Part shown: positions 9,741 through 18,192 of the stretch, one piece after another
Position numbering within the stretch: position 1 is the stretch's first letter
Layout of the letters: each line of letters opens with the position of its first letter
DNA from: JAPPHA01 sp965220985
GTDB lineage: Bacteria > Pseudomonadota > Alphaproteobacteria > Rhodobacterales > Rhodobacteraceae
Length of the DNA stretch: 64,000 nucleotides
Direction: 5' to 3'
Assembly (NCBI GenBank): GCA_965220985.1
Contig: OZ244854.1
Coordinates: 3,100,001-3,164,000, forward strand
Notes under the pieces: generated by a model
Told to the model about the DNA's origin: nothing
What the model saw: the letters and a program-made list of their open reading frames with translations, nothing else
Databases searched by the model: none
Made by a program: the position numbers and the translations under genes

Positions 9741-10538
9741 TCACTGGCGGCGACGTGCGCGCCATCCCAGCAAGGTGAGGGTGGCAAAACAGGCTGAAGC
9801 GACGCAAACGATCGAGGGGCCGGCCGGAGTGTCGAACACGTAGGCCCCTCGCAGGCCTGCAACGGCCGCGAAAGTTCCGATTGCAGCCGCGATCAACGCC
9901 ATGGCCTCCGGTGTTCGCACGAGGTTGCGTGCAGCGGCTGCAGGGATGATCAGCATGGCCGCGATCAACAAGATGCCAACAACCTTGATGGCAACCGCAA
10001 CTGTGATGGCGAGCGCCAGAGTCAGGATCAACTGTTCACGACGTGGATCAAGCCCGCTGGCATAGGCAAGCTCTTCGTTCAGTGTTGACGTCAGGAGTGG
10101 TGACCATCGCCACGCGATCAACCCAACCACGATTGCACCGCCTCCCCAAATCACCGCCAGGTCTGTGCGAGACACTGCGAGAATGTCTCCGAAGAGGTAG
10201 GCCATGAGATCGATTCGAATCCCGGAAAGAAACGAAACCGCGACCAGCCCGATCGCAAGAGAGGAATGAGCAAGCACGCCCAGCAATGTATCGACGCTGT
10301 AACCGCGCTTGGACAGCAGCGTCACCGAAAGCGCCATCACCAAGGCAACCGCCATTGCGCTCGCAAAGATCGATACCTGCAGCGCCAGCGCCAGAGCGAC
10401 CCCGAGCAGGGCTGCATGCGCGGTCGCATCGCCGAAATAGGCCATGCGACGCCAGACGACAAAACAACCGAGCGGTGCTGCGGCAACTGCCACGCCGACC
10501 CCTGCAAGAGTGGCGCGAATCATGAAGTCGTCGAGCAT
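9741..10538 (-). CDS. znuB: Zinc ABC transporter permease ZnuB
   Basis: Inner-membrane channel of the high-affinity zinc importer. From ATG 10538 it is 265 aa with about eight membrane spans and the family segments WRRMAYFGDATAHAALLG and VGILLIAAMLIIPAAAARN. The ATG overlaps the znuC stop by one base (TGATG). Additional open sequence upstream to 10706 lies inside znuC and is not used. Last gene of the zur-znuC-znuB operon. Confidence 0.95.
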   Translation of the reverse strand: MLDDFMIRATLAGVGVAVAAAPLGCFVVWRRMAYFGDATAHAALLGVALALALQVSIFASAMAVALVMALSVTLLSKRGYSVDTLLGVLAHSSLAIGLVAVSFLSGIRIDLMAYLFGDILAVSRTDLAVIWGGGAIVVGLIAWRWSPLLTSTLNEELAYASGLDPRREQLILTLALAITVAVAIKVVGILLIAAMLIIPAAAARNLVRTPEAMALIAAAIGTFAAVAGLRGAYVFDTPAGPSIVCVASACFATLTLLGWRARRRQ

Positions 10539-11278
10539 CAATCGGTCTCCGAATTCTCGCTGGTATGCACATGGTGATCGTCGTGATGGCCATGGCGATA
10601 GAGTGCGAGCGCTCCGCCCGTTCCAATCCCGAAAAGCGCTCGGTATTCCGGCGCCGAAGCCACCACTGCTGGTGTCCCTTCGCAGCAGACATGGCCGTTC
10701 AGGCAAATCACCCTGTCCGATGCGCTCATGACCACGTGCAAGTCATGGCTGACCATCAGGACGGCACAACCGGTTTCTCGACGAACGGTCTCGATCTGGC
10801 GATAGAAGGCGGCAAGGCCAGATTGATCGAGGCCTTGGGTTGCCTCATCCAGCAAGAGGATTTCGGGCCGATTGATCATGGCGCGGGCCAGGAGCACGCG
10901 TTGAAACTGCCCGCCCGACAGTTGTGACATCTGCTGGTGCAGCAGACTTGAGACGCCCGCTGACTTCAAGGCGTTCGTGCATTCTTTCGGTGTCAAGCGA
11001 TGAGTCAGTCGCATGAACCTTGCCACGGTAATCGGGAGCGTCGGATCGATTTGCAGCCGTTGAGGCACGTAGCCGATGCGAAGGCCGGGCTGGCACCGAA
11101 TCTGACCTGAAGCTGGAGCAATGGCGCCGACGATTGCCCTCAAAAGGCTGGTCTTGCCAGAGCCGTTGGGACCGACAATGGTCACGATCTCGCCCGAGTC
11201 GATCGACAGGCTGACTCTGTGCAGCACCTCATGGGCACCAAGGCGGATGCTGAGGTCATCAATCGTGATCAGGCTCAT
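10538..11278 (-). CDS. znuC: Zinc ABC transporter ATP-binding protein ZnuC
   Basis: ATPase that powers ZnuB. The 246-aa protein has Walker A GPNGSGKTS near residue 37, signature QLSGGQFQRVLLAR and Walker B ILLLDEATQGLD. The C-terminus is histidine-rich (YRHGHHDDHHVH), common in ZnuC and plausibly zinc-sensing or buffering. Its ATG overlaps the zur stop by four bases (ATGA), so zur, znuC and znuB are one translationally coupled unit. Confidence 0.95.
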   Translation of the reverse strand: MSLITIDDLSIRLGAHEVLHRVSLSIDSGEIVTIVGPNGSGKTSLLRAIVGAIAPASGQIRCQPGLRIGYVPQRLQIDPTLPITVARFMRLTHRLTPKECTNALKSAGVSSLLHQQMSQLSGGQFQRVLLARAMINRPEILLLDEATQGLDQSGLAAFYRQIETVRRETGCAVLMVSHDLHVVMSASDRVICLNGHVCCEGTPAVVASAPEYRALFGIGTGGALALYRHGHHDDHHVHTSENSETD

Positions 11279-11793
11279 GCCGGATCAGTCTCGACGCAGG
11301 AAGAGCAAATCCCGACGGCTTCAACAACCGTGCGTTCGATCTGGAATCCGGCCATTTGGGCAGCTGTCTCGATGGCACTGTTGGTCGAGCCGGCTTTTGT
11401 TTCGGCGACGACGTTGCAGACGCGGCAAATCATGAATGCCGGTGCATGGGATTTTCCAGGGTGCGTGCATGCGACAAAGGCGCTCAACCTTTCGATCTTG
11501 TGAGCGAATCCCTGTGCCGTCAGAAACTCCAGCGCGCGATAGGCCACGATGGGCTGCGACCCGAAACCCGCGTCGCGAAGATGATCGAGAATCGCATACG
11601 CGCCGAGCGCGCGGTGCTCTCGCAACAGCACCTCGAGCACCTTCCTGCGCACTGGTGTCAGTCGCAACTTTTTGTTCCTGCACCATTTTTCAGCCGCTGC
11701 AAGCGTGTCACTGACGCAGATTGAATGATCGTGCCGGAAAAGTGCAACCGGAGCGGAGTCATGGTTCGATTTGGTCGTCTTGCCACTTGTCAT
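11275..11793 (-). CDS. zur: Zinc uptake regulator Zur (Fur family)
   Basis: Zinc-loaded Fur-family repressor of zinc uptake genes. The 172-aa protein has the winged-helix DNA-binding half (KLRLTPVRRKVLEVLL and the PIVAYRALEFL recognition region), the AFVACTHPGKSHAPAF metal region and two CXXC structural-zinc pairs (CRVC and CSSC). The genetic context with znuABC makes Zur, rather than Fur, PerR or Mur, the clear choice. The ATG start lies inside a predicted Zur box, implying autorepression. Confidence 0.95.
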   Translation of the reverse strand: MTSGKTTKSNHDSAPVALFRHDHSICVSDTLAAAEKWCRNKKLRLTPVRRKVLEVLLREHRALGAYAILDHLRDAGFGSQPIVAYRALEFLTAQGFAHKIERLSAFVACTHPGKSHAPAFMICRVCNVVAETKAGSTNSAIETAAQMAGFQIERTVVEAVGICSSCVETDPA

Positions 11794-11806
11794 GTTATTA
11801 CATTTC
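11789..11806. promoter_or_regulatory. Zur box overlapping the zur start
   Basis: The minus-strand reading GAAATGTAATAACATGAC is close to the near-palindromic alphaproteobacterial Zur box as I remember it (GTAATGTAATAACATTAC). It covers the zur start codon, which would block transcription or elongation of zur-znuCB when zinc is plentiful. The match was made by eye. Confidence 0.75.
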
Positions 11807-11823
11807 AGTTAGTCAGTCGCCGC

Positions 11824-11841
11824 GCAATGTAATATCATCAC
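11824..11841. promoter_or_regulatory. Zur box upstream of znuA
   Basis: The plus-strand reading GCAATGTAATATCATCAC matches the same Zur-box pattern at most positions. It ends a few bases before the znuA ribosome site (AAGGAG, 11842-11847). With the site at 11789 it makes a two-operator divergent promoter, one for each direction. Confidence 0.75.
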
Positions 11842-11853
11842 AAGGAGATTCCG

Positions 11854-12933
11854 ATGTCCAGAAAATTCGTTCCCGCATCGCTGTGCACCGTGCTGCTCGG
11901 CAGCGCAACCATGGCAGATGTTCCCGATGTCGCCGTGGACATCGCGCCGGTTCATTCGCTTGTCGCGCAGGTCATGACCGGGGTCGGCGCTCCAAAGCTG
12001 ATTGTGCCATCCGGTGCGTCACCCCATGAATACAACTTGCGCCCATCAGATGCGGCCGCACTGCAGGAAGCGGAACTGGTTTTCTGGATGGGCGACGATC
12101 TGTCGCCATGGTTGCATGATGCGATCGAGACGCTGGCCGGAGATGCCGTTGTCACGACTCTCCTGGAAGCAGACGAGACGATCCTGCTCGAGTTTCGTGA
12201 GAACGCGCTGTTCGAGGCACATGACCACGATGAACATGACGACAATGACGACCATGCCGAGGATCACGACGATCACGGGCATGACGAAGATGAACATGCA
12301 CACGAAGACGACCACGGGCATTCCGACGACCATCACGACGCTGAGGCGGGACATGATGATCACGACCATGCCACTGAAGGCGACGAGCATGATGAGCACG
12401 ACGATCACGAACATGCACATGGCAGTCACGACCCGCACGGTTGGCTTTCGCCGGACAACGCGCGCGCCTGGTTGAACCTGATCGCGGCGAGACTCTCGAG
12501 TGTCGATCCCGAGAATGCAGGCGCCTATTTTGCCAATGCGGCGGCGGCTCGCGAAAATCTGTCGGTGTTGTCTGATGAGGTCAACGGAATTCTCGATCCG
12601 CATCGTGGTGGACGATTCATCGTTTTTCACGATGCATATCAGTATTTTGAGGTCGCATTCGACTTTCCTGCCTCAGGTGCGATTTCGTTTGGCGATGCAT
12701 CGGATCCAGGTCCGGCGAGGATCGCGGAAATTCAGGACCGAATTCGCGACGAGGGGATCGATTGCGTCCTCGCAGAGCCCCAGTTCAATCCCGGACTGGT
12801 TGCCACCGTCCTCGAAGGTGCAGATGCAAAGACTGGCGTGATCGATCCGCTGGGTTCGGATATCGAGCCTGGCCCGGAACTGTATCCTCAGCTGATACGC
12901 AATCTTGCCACTTCACTGGCCGAGTGCCTTTGA
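11854..12933 (+). CDS. znuA: Zinc ABC transporter substrate-binding protein ZnuA
   Basis: Periplasmic zinc-binding protein that delivers Zn2+ to ZnuBC. The 359-aa protein has an N-terminal signal peptide (about 20 residues), then the cluster A-I metalloprotein fold with APVHSLVAQVM (first His ligand), SPHEYNLRPSD (second), and FHDAYQYFE (third). Between about residues 122 and 197 sits a very long Asp/His-rich loop, typical of ZnuA but at the long end. Strong AAGGAG ribosome site. Divergent from zur. Confidence 0.96.
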   Translation: MSRKFVPASLCTVLLGSATMADVPDVAVDIAPVHSLVAQVMTGVGAPKLIVPSGASPHEYNLRPSDAAALQEAELVFWMGDDLSPWLHDAIETLAGDAVVTTLLEADETILLEFRENALFEAHDHDEHDDNDDHAEDHDDHGHDEDEHAHEDDHGHSDDHHDAEAGHDDHDHATEGDEHDEHDDHEHAHGSHDPHGWLSPDNARAWLNLIAARLSSVDPENAGAYFANAAAARENLSVLSDEVNGILDPHRGGRFIVFHDAYQYFEVAFDFPASGAISFGDASDPGPARIAEIQDRIRDEGIDCVLAEPQFNPGLVATVLEGADAKTGVIDPLGSDIEPGPELYPQLIRNLATSLAECL

Positions 12934-13235
12934 AGTCGTGGCGTGAAACGAGACCGATTGGAATTCAGCTGACCGAAATTTGCTCACGCGCGAATCTCCG
13001 TCGCCCGCTCGATGGCATGGCCATGGCGGGCGGCGGACATTCGAAAGCAAGGTCGAAGCCGCCAACCCGTTGGTACATGACAGCAGGTGAAATCGTCCAA
13101 CAGTGACGGGACCGCAAGGTCAAGATCGTTCAGGAAAGGAGTCGCATCCGCTGTGCGGCAGGCTCGCTCCTGTGCATCTCGGAGCCGCGATCCACGCCGC
13201 CGTTCCTGCACAATGGAAAAGACGCAAGTGCAGTG
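12934..13235. other. Gap between convergent znuA and EamA genes
   Basis: About 300 bp with no gene I can support. No T-tailed hairpin was found. Confidence 0.4.
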
Positions 13236-14141
13236 TCATCGCCCCGTCGGAGCGTTGGCATGACTCTCGCGCGCTGCCATCTGGTTTTCGCGGTACCAGA
13301 CGAAGACACCGGCAGAGACGATGAAGATCGACCCGATCACCGTGAACATGTCTGGCACCTCGGAGAAGACGACGTATCCTAGAATGGCGCTGTAAATCAG
13401 CCCGCAATAGGTGAAGAGCGAAAGCGCTGAGGCATCTGCCTGAACGAGGGCGCGGATCAGCATCAGATGACCGAGACTGCCGCCCGCACCCAGAATCGCC
13501 ATCAGAACGAGATCGCCTGGCGCAGGAGTGGCCCAGAAAAAAGGCATGCAGAGATTCGCGCCAATGGTTCCGATCAATGCGGTGTACAGGAAACTGGTCC
13601 ACGGGTTCTCGGCCTGACCGAGAAACCGGGTGGAGACCGCATAAGCGGCAAACAGTGTCGCAGCCATCAGCGGCAACAAGGCTGCCAGCGAGAAAAAATC
13701 GCTGCCTGGCCTGATGATGATCATGGCACCAAGAAGACCGCATCCCACTCCCGTCCAGCGGCGCCACCCGACCTTTTCGCCGAGAAAGATGAATGCAAGC
13801 ACGCAGATCACAAGTGGCGCAACTTCGAATATTGCCACCACCGTGACAAGTTTAAGGTGCGGTAAGGCGAGGAAGAAGCAGACCGTCGCGGCAAAGAGAA
13901 ACGCCGAGCGAATCAGTTGCAGGGCGGGGTACCTGGTCCGCAACAATGTGCGAAGTTGAGGAGCCGCGATCGCGAACACGAACAGGCACTGAAAGGAATA
14001 CCGAGCCCAGACAACCTGAACGGGATGGTAGCTGCTCGTGAGATGCTTCGCGACGGCATCCATCAGGGAAAAGCTCAGGATTGCGCCGAGCATCAGCATC
14101 GCACCGCGGGAAAACGGCGTGAGAGCGTCCCATTTTTTCAT
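13236..14141 (-). CDS. EamA/DMT-family transporter in the hydratase operon
   Basis: A 301-aa inner-membrane protein with ten predicted spans, built of two EamA repeats (residues about 12-145 and 155-290), a drug/metabolite transporter family member. Substrate is not predictable from sequence. Its ATG directly abuts the stop of the hydratase alpha-subunit gene (TGAATG), so it is almost certainly co-translated with the three hydratase genes. This suggests it moves a nitrile or thiocyanate substrate or an amide product, but that is inference. Confidence 0.88.
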   Translation of the reverse strand: MKKWDALTPFSRGAMLMLGAILSFSLMDAVAKHLTSSYHPVQVVWARYSFQCLFVFAIAAPQLRTLLRTRYPALQLIRSAFLFAATVCFFLALPHLKLVTVVAIFEVAPLVICVLAFIFLGEKVGWRRWTGVGCGLLGAMIIIRPGSDFFSLAALLPLMAATLFAAYAVSTRFLGQAENPWTSFLYTALIGTIGANLCMPFFWATPAPGDLVLMAILGAGGSLGHLMLIRALVQADASALSLFTYCGLIYSAILGYVVFSEVPDMFTVIGSIFIVSAGVFVWYRENQMAARESHANAPTGR

Positions 14142-14792
14142 TCACGACTGTCCGGCAGGGGCGGTTGCCAGTGCAACGCCGATCATCGAATCGCGGGTGA
14201 TCAGACTGGCGAGTTCGGCTTCCGTGGAGTCCTCGGTGCCTTCCGGGCGCATGGGGACAACGATGTAACGCATGTCGGCCGTGCTGTCGTGGACGCGAAC
14301 CGTGACGTCATTCGGGATTTCGAGGCCAAACTCCTTGAGCGTCTCACGTGGCGACTTGACCACGCGCGACCGGTAGGCGCGCTGCTTGTACCAGGAAGGC
14401 GGCAGCCCGAGCAGGTTTCGCGGGTAACAGGAACAGAGCGTGCAAACGATGACATTGTGGACATGGCGCGTGTTTTCGACCGCAATCAGCTTGAGCCCTG
14501 CTGGATCAAGCCCGATTTCTTCCATGGCCGAACCGGCATCTTTGAGCAGTTTGCCCTGAAACCTGTCGTCGACCCAGGCACGCGCGATCAAGCGAGCGCC
14601 GTCGGCAGGAGATCGCCTGTCCATGGCCTCGATTGCTGCATTGATCTCGTTTGGGGTCGTGTGGCCCTTTTCCGTCAACAACTCCCTGACGGCGATTTCA
14701 ATCGATTGCCAGTAGGTGATCGTTGAATCTTCGACGATTGGAGCATGTCCGTCGTGTCCGTGATCGTGATCAGGGTTTCGTCCATCAGTCAT
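14142..14792 (-). CDS. Nitrile hydratase-family alpha subunit, cobalt-type (or thiocyanate hydrolase gamma)
   Basis: Catalytic metal-binding subunit; the family hydrates nitriles to amides or thiocyanate to carbonyl sulfide and ammonia. From ATG 14792 the protein is 216 aa. The metal site reads VCTLCSC; threonine in the third position marks the cobalt type, serine the iron type. It is followed by YPRNLLGLPPSWYK and YRSRVVKSPRETLKEFG. The usual tryptophan after CSCYP is replaced (CSCYPRN). The N-terminus has a His-rich stretch (HDHGHDGH). The start overlaps the end of the preceding beta-C gene by eight bases. No P47K-type activator gene is visible nearby. Confidence 0.9.
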   Translation of the reverse strand: MTDGRNPDHDHGHDGHAPIVEDSTITYWQSIEIAVRELLTEKGHTTPNEINAAIEAMDRRSPADGARLIARAWVDDRFQGKLLKDAGSAMEEIGLDPAGLKLIAVENTRHVHNVIVCTLCSCYPRNLLGLPPSWYKQRAYRSRVVKSPRETLKEFGLEIPNDVTVRVHDSTADMRYIVVPMRPEGTEDSTEAELASLITRDSMIGVALATAPAGQS

Positions 14793-15087
14793 CCGAGCAA
14801 CCTGCCTTTTCGAGCCAATGCAGGAAGATCTCTGCATCGAGCGTATCGTCGGGATTCTCGCAGTCGTCGCCCCAGACCTCTTGCATGGTGAATCTCACGC
14901 GCAGGAGTTCGACTTCACCTGAATCGAGCCCATAGGCCAATTGCTCGGGATTGAACGTGGTTCCAAGTCGACGTTCGACGATCCCGGTCTTGCCTCGGAG
15001 ATACCATGGTGTGCGGATGTGGCCCGGAGCATTCAATGCCCGAACCCGAACGCTGTCACCGGTCCCTGGCACGACAGCACTCCCCAT
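14785..15087 (-). CDS. Nitrile hydratase-family beta subunit, C-terminal half
   Basis: A separate 100-aa protein that equals the C-terminal SH3-like domain of an ordinary nitrile hydratase beta subunit. It begins with GDSVRVRALNAPGHIRTPWY and LRGKTGIVERR, followed by QEVWGDD and a short helix, the family's usual order. In two-subunit nitrile hydratases this domain is fused to the N-terminal half; separate chains are known in thiocyanate hydrolase and in three-subunit nitrile hydratases. Start at ATG 15087 overlaps the end of the beta-N gene by 32 bases; a GTG at 15075 or 15072 is an alternative. Confidence 0.88.
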   Translation of the reverse strand: MGSAVVPGTGDSVRVRALNAPGHIRTPWYLRGKTGIVERRLGTTFNPEQLAYGLDSGEVELLRVRFTMQEVWGDDCENPDDTLDAEIFLHWLEKAGCSDD

Positions 15088-15403
15088 AGGTCGATCCCCG
15101 CATCTGGATTTCGGAGAGTTTTGTCGCCAGTTCCTCGGTGGTGTAGACGCCCGATTCGATCAACAGCCTGTTGACCGCGAAAATCCATCGCTCGTAGTAG
15201 GTCATTGTTTCGAAGGCTGCCTCGCCCATGTCTTCAAGGACCCGACGAAGCTGGTCGACATTGAAGAGACCGTGTCGGCTTGCGATCACCATGAGCGCGT
15301 CAACGCGCTTTTCCCAGAATTCGTACTCGCCCTCGTCACGAGAGACAGGCCCGGCCACCTGGCCGCCCATGTCATTCCATTGTCGTGCTCGAGGTTCCAG
15401 CAT
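15056..15403 (-). CDS. Nitrile hydratase-family beta subunit, N-terminal half
   Basis: Protein of 115 aa equal to the helical N-terminal part of a nitrile hydratase beta subunit: NDMGGQVAGPV near the start, FWEKRVDALM, then TYYERWIFAVNRLLIESGVYTTEEL, the conserved YYExW helix. It stops right after the linker, and the rest of the subunit continues in the next gene in another frame. ATG 15403 is chosen because it gives the family N-terminus; the frame is open to 15547. First gene of the four-gene hydratase/transporter operon. Confidence 0.85.
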   Translation of the reverse strand: MLEPRARQWNDMGGQVAGPVSRDEGEYEFWEKRVDALMVIASRHGLFNVDQLRRVLEDMGEAAFETMTYYERWIFAVNRLLIESGVYTTEELATKLSEIQMRGSTYGECCRARDR

Positions 15404-15818
15404 GTCTGCGGGTTTATTGGTCAAGCCAGCGACTGGCAATCGACAATCGCGTCGCCCCGGACGAACCCTGGTTTCCATAGATAACGCGTCAACTGCGTGC
15501 CTTTGGGGGAACATTGCCGAAGACAAGGGCACGGCGGTCCATTCCACTCCCCGTACGGGCGGCCCCCCCGCTTTCCTGCATCCTGAAGGCCGGATGGCGG
15601 CTTGATCTGCCGTTCGCTGAATCCAGGATCAGCCCGGTCGTTCAGATGCAGGTTGTCGATGCTGTGGTCAGAGAAAGGCTGTCACGCGAGCGTGCTGTCA
15701 ACGGCAAGTCTTGGGGGAAGTCGCCAAAAGTTAACCGATCAGCGGTCGTTCGATCGTCAACTGTCGGGGGGCAGATCAACAAGGCCGATCCATCGCATCA
15801 ATCGCGATGGAATCTCGT
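15404..15818. other. Gap between infC and hydratase operon
   Basis: About 415 bp containing the presumed hydratase promoter. Several open frames exist on the plus strand but none has protein-like features. No clear operator found. Confidence 0.4.
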
Positions 15819-16361
15819 TCACTTGCTCGGACCGATCACCATGACCATTTGACGCCCCTCGAGCTTCGGCATGATCTCGACCTTTCCCGCCAATCCGACT
15901 TCGTCGGCAACGCGGTCGAGGACGGCCAGCCCGAGGTTCTGGTGAGCCATCTCGCGGCCCCTGAAACGCATGGTGACCTTGACCTTGTCCCCGTTGGAGA
16001 GAAACCGCATGACGTTGCGCATCTTGACATCAAAGTCGTGGCTGTCGGTGTTCGGGCGAAACTTGACTTCCTTGACTTCAATTGTCTTTTGTTTCTTTCG
16101 CGCTTCCGATTCACGCTTCTGCCGCTCGTACTTGAACTTTCCGTAGTCCATGACCTTGCAAACGGGCGGGTTGGCCGTCGGCGATATCTCGACGAGGTCG
16201 AGGCCTGAATCATGGGCGAGCTCGATTCCTCGATCAGGATGAACAACGCCGACATTCTGACCGTCGGGACCAATGAGTCGAATTTCGTGGGCAATGATGC
16301 GTTCGTTTACGCGGGGACCGGTGTCGCGCTGCGGTGGCGCGTGGTGGGGGCGTCGGGCTAT
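15819..16361 (-). CDS. infC: Translation initiation factor IF-3, probable AUA start
   Basis: Binds the 30S subunit and checks start codon-initiator tRNA pairing. The core is unmistakable: GPRVNERI, LDLVEISPTANPPVCKVMDYGKFKYE, KFRPNTDSHDFDVKMRN and KVKVTMRFRGREMAHQNLG. Family members of this group begin with ARRPHxAPPQRDTGPR. In this gene the codon at exactly that place is ATA (16361-16359), with AGAGGA ten bases upstream; ATG codons at 16394, 16406 and 16451 have no ribosome site and would add unconserved residues. IF-3 genes classically use rare start codons for autoregulation, so I prefer ATA (180 aa). The start is the uncertain part. Confidence 0.95.
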   Translation of the reverse strand: MARRPHHAPPQRDTGPRVNERIIAHEIRLIGPDGQNVGVVHPDRGIELAHDSGLDLVEISPTANPPVCKVMDYGKFKYERQKRESEARKKQKTIEVKEVKFRPNTDSHDFDVKMRNVMRFLSNGDKVKVTMRFRGREMAHQNLGLAVLDRVADEVGLAGKVEIMPKLEGRQMVMVIGPSK

Positions 16362-16650
16362 TGGATTCGTGTCCTCTGTTGCTTTCGATCGCATAACAAT
16401 ATGCATTAAGCCGTACCGGATCAATGCACCGAGCGCATTCTCTTTAGCCATTTCGGCGCAAGGTCAACACATATTTTTTGTTCTGCGTGTTTTCCGCTTG
16501 CGCGTTGCAAGTTCCCCTTGGTGAGAATCGCCCCCGACGCCTCGCGAGAATTGCAAACGAAGGAGAGTGCGCCCATGCGCAAAGGATTGACGGAGCCATG
16601 GGGCACTGACTTCGATGATGCAGCTTCACTCGAGTTTCGTTGCCTGTCAC

Positions 16651-17820
16651 TCAACGAGCGCGCACGATCGACTGCCGGACGAGGCCAGCGACCACATTCA
16701 GGCTCGCGGCTCTCGGATTTGTTCCTGCGGCATCGTCCAGAATGGCCTTGTCCGCGATTCGATCGGTGCAGTCTGCAGTGACGCCGATTTCGGACAGCGA
16801 CCTGGGGATATCGAGTGAGTCCAGCATCCGTTCGATGTGCGCAATCAGAGCGTCGGGTGATGATTCTCTTAGCCCCATCGCCTGTGCCATGCGGGCAGTT
16901 TTCTCCGCTTCTTCAGGGAGATTGAACCGGAGCACAACCGGAAGAACGATTGCGTTGGTCAGTCCGTGGTGGGTGTCGAATTCGGCTCCAACCATGTGAG
17001 AAATCGCGTGAACCAGTCCCAACCCCTTCAAAAACGCGATGCCAGCAAGACATGCGCCGAGTAGCATGCCGCCGCGTGCTGTCAGATTATCCGGCTCGTC
17101 AACTGCGACCGGCAACCACCGTGAGATCAATGCCAGAGCCTCGAGGGCCATGGCATCGCACAGCGTATGGGGCTCAAACACCAGATAGGCCTCGATCGCA
17201 TGCACCAATGCATCAAGCCCTGTCCATGCAGTCAGGTCACGCGGAAGGCCAGCGCTCAATTCAGGATCAAGCACCGCAAGGGACGGCTTCAGCTCGGGGT
17301 GCCATACACAGAGTTTCATGCCTCCCTCGACATGGGTCACCATGGCCGTGCTTTCGGTTTCCGCCCCGGTTCCGGCCGTGGTCGGGATGGTGACTAGCGT
17401 TGGGAAGGGTGAGCTGATGTCGGAAGGCAATTTTCCGAACTCGAAATCCCAAATGTCGCATTGGTTGTTGGCCGTGAGGCAGATCGCCTTTCCACCGTCC
17501 ATGGCGCTGCCGCCGCCGATGGCTATGACAGCGTCGTGATTGCCGGCCTGAAACGCTGCTCGTCCCAAGGCGATCTCGTCATCACGCGGGTTGGGCGAGA
17601 TGCCGCAATATGTCTTCGCCTGCAAGTCGCGTTCCGAAAGTTGACGCAGCAGCGCATTGACAAAGGGCAGATCGCGACTGTTCCGGTCGGTCACGATCAA
17701 CGGAGACCTAACTCCCAATGCCCTGCAACGGACGCCGATTTCGGACAGCCGACCCGGTCCGTAAACAACCGGCACCGGAAACGTCCAGTCCTGCGGGTCC
17801 AGAATGTCGCTGTCGATCAA
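16651..17820 (-). CDS. Iron-containing alcohol dehydrogenase
   Basis: Group III (Fe-type) NAD(P)-dependent alcohol dehydrogenase or related reductase. TTG 17820 with AGAAGGA eight bases upstream gives 389 aa, the family length; the frame stays open to 17961. Nucleotide binding: GGGSAMDGGKAI; TIPTTAGTGAETE follows. Metal ligands are in LDALVHAIEAY, HAISHMVG and DTHHGLTNA. Substrate cannot be told. It stands alone between infC and tRNA-Gly. Confidence 0.92.
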   Translation of the reverse strand: MIDSDILDPQDWTFPVPVVYGPGRLSEIGVRCRALGVRSPLIVTDRNSRDLPFVNALLRQLSERDLQAKTYCGISPNPRDDEIALGRAAFQAGNHDAVIAIGGGSAMDGGKAICLTANNQCDIWDFEFGKLPSDISSPFPTLVTIPTTAGTGAETESTAMVTHVEGGMKLCVWHPELKPSLAVLDPELSAGLPRDLTAWTGLDALVHAIEAYLVFEPHTLCDAMALEALALISRWLPVAVDEPDNLTARGGMLLGACLAGIAFLKGLGLVHAISHMVGAEFDTHHGLTNAIVLPVVLRFNLPEEAEKTARMAQAMGLRESSPDALIAHIERMLDSLDIPRSLSEIGVTADCTDRIADKAILDDAAGTNPRAASLNVVAGLVRQSIVRAR

Positions 17821-18192
17821 CGTGGCAGTCCTTCTGATCAAGTTCCCTGCATGAAGAGGTGTCTCGGGCGATTCACAACGGAGTGTACCACATTCAGTCG
17901 CGCGGTTCTGCAGACGGTCGGCAATCGACTGACGAAGAGGCGGCGTAATCCGAAAGTGCATTCATGGCCGTCCGGTTCCGTCGCGCGCGATCATGCAGGG
18001 AAACCGTGCACGTCGAGAGAGTCCGGATCCTGGGTCGAACAAGCCGATGATGCGCCGATGCGTCATGCTCCAAAAAGTCCAGATTTGCGAATTCGCGCAT
18101 GGACTTGAAGGATTTCATCCTTCACTGGCCTTGCGATGCGATCATCGAATGCTGTTGACGGTAATTTGCGACTCGCATAGACGCGAAAATCT
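17821..18192. other. Gap upstream of Fe-alcohol dehydrogenase
   Basis: About 370 bp between the alcohol dehydrogenase start and tRNA-Gly. It carries their promoters, presumably; I see no gene or named operator. Confidence 0.4.

Noticed and set aside
12220..12440. Repetitive GAC/CAC/CAT-rich stretch that could be taken for a DNA repeat array
   Set aside because: It is the coding sequence of the Asp/His-rich loop of ZnuA; spacing and units are irregular, so it is not a CRISPR or tandem repeat.
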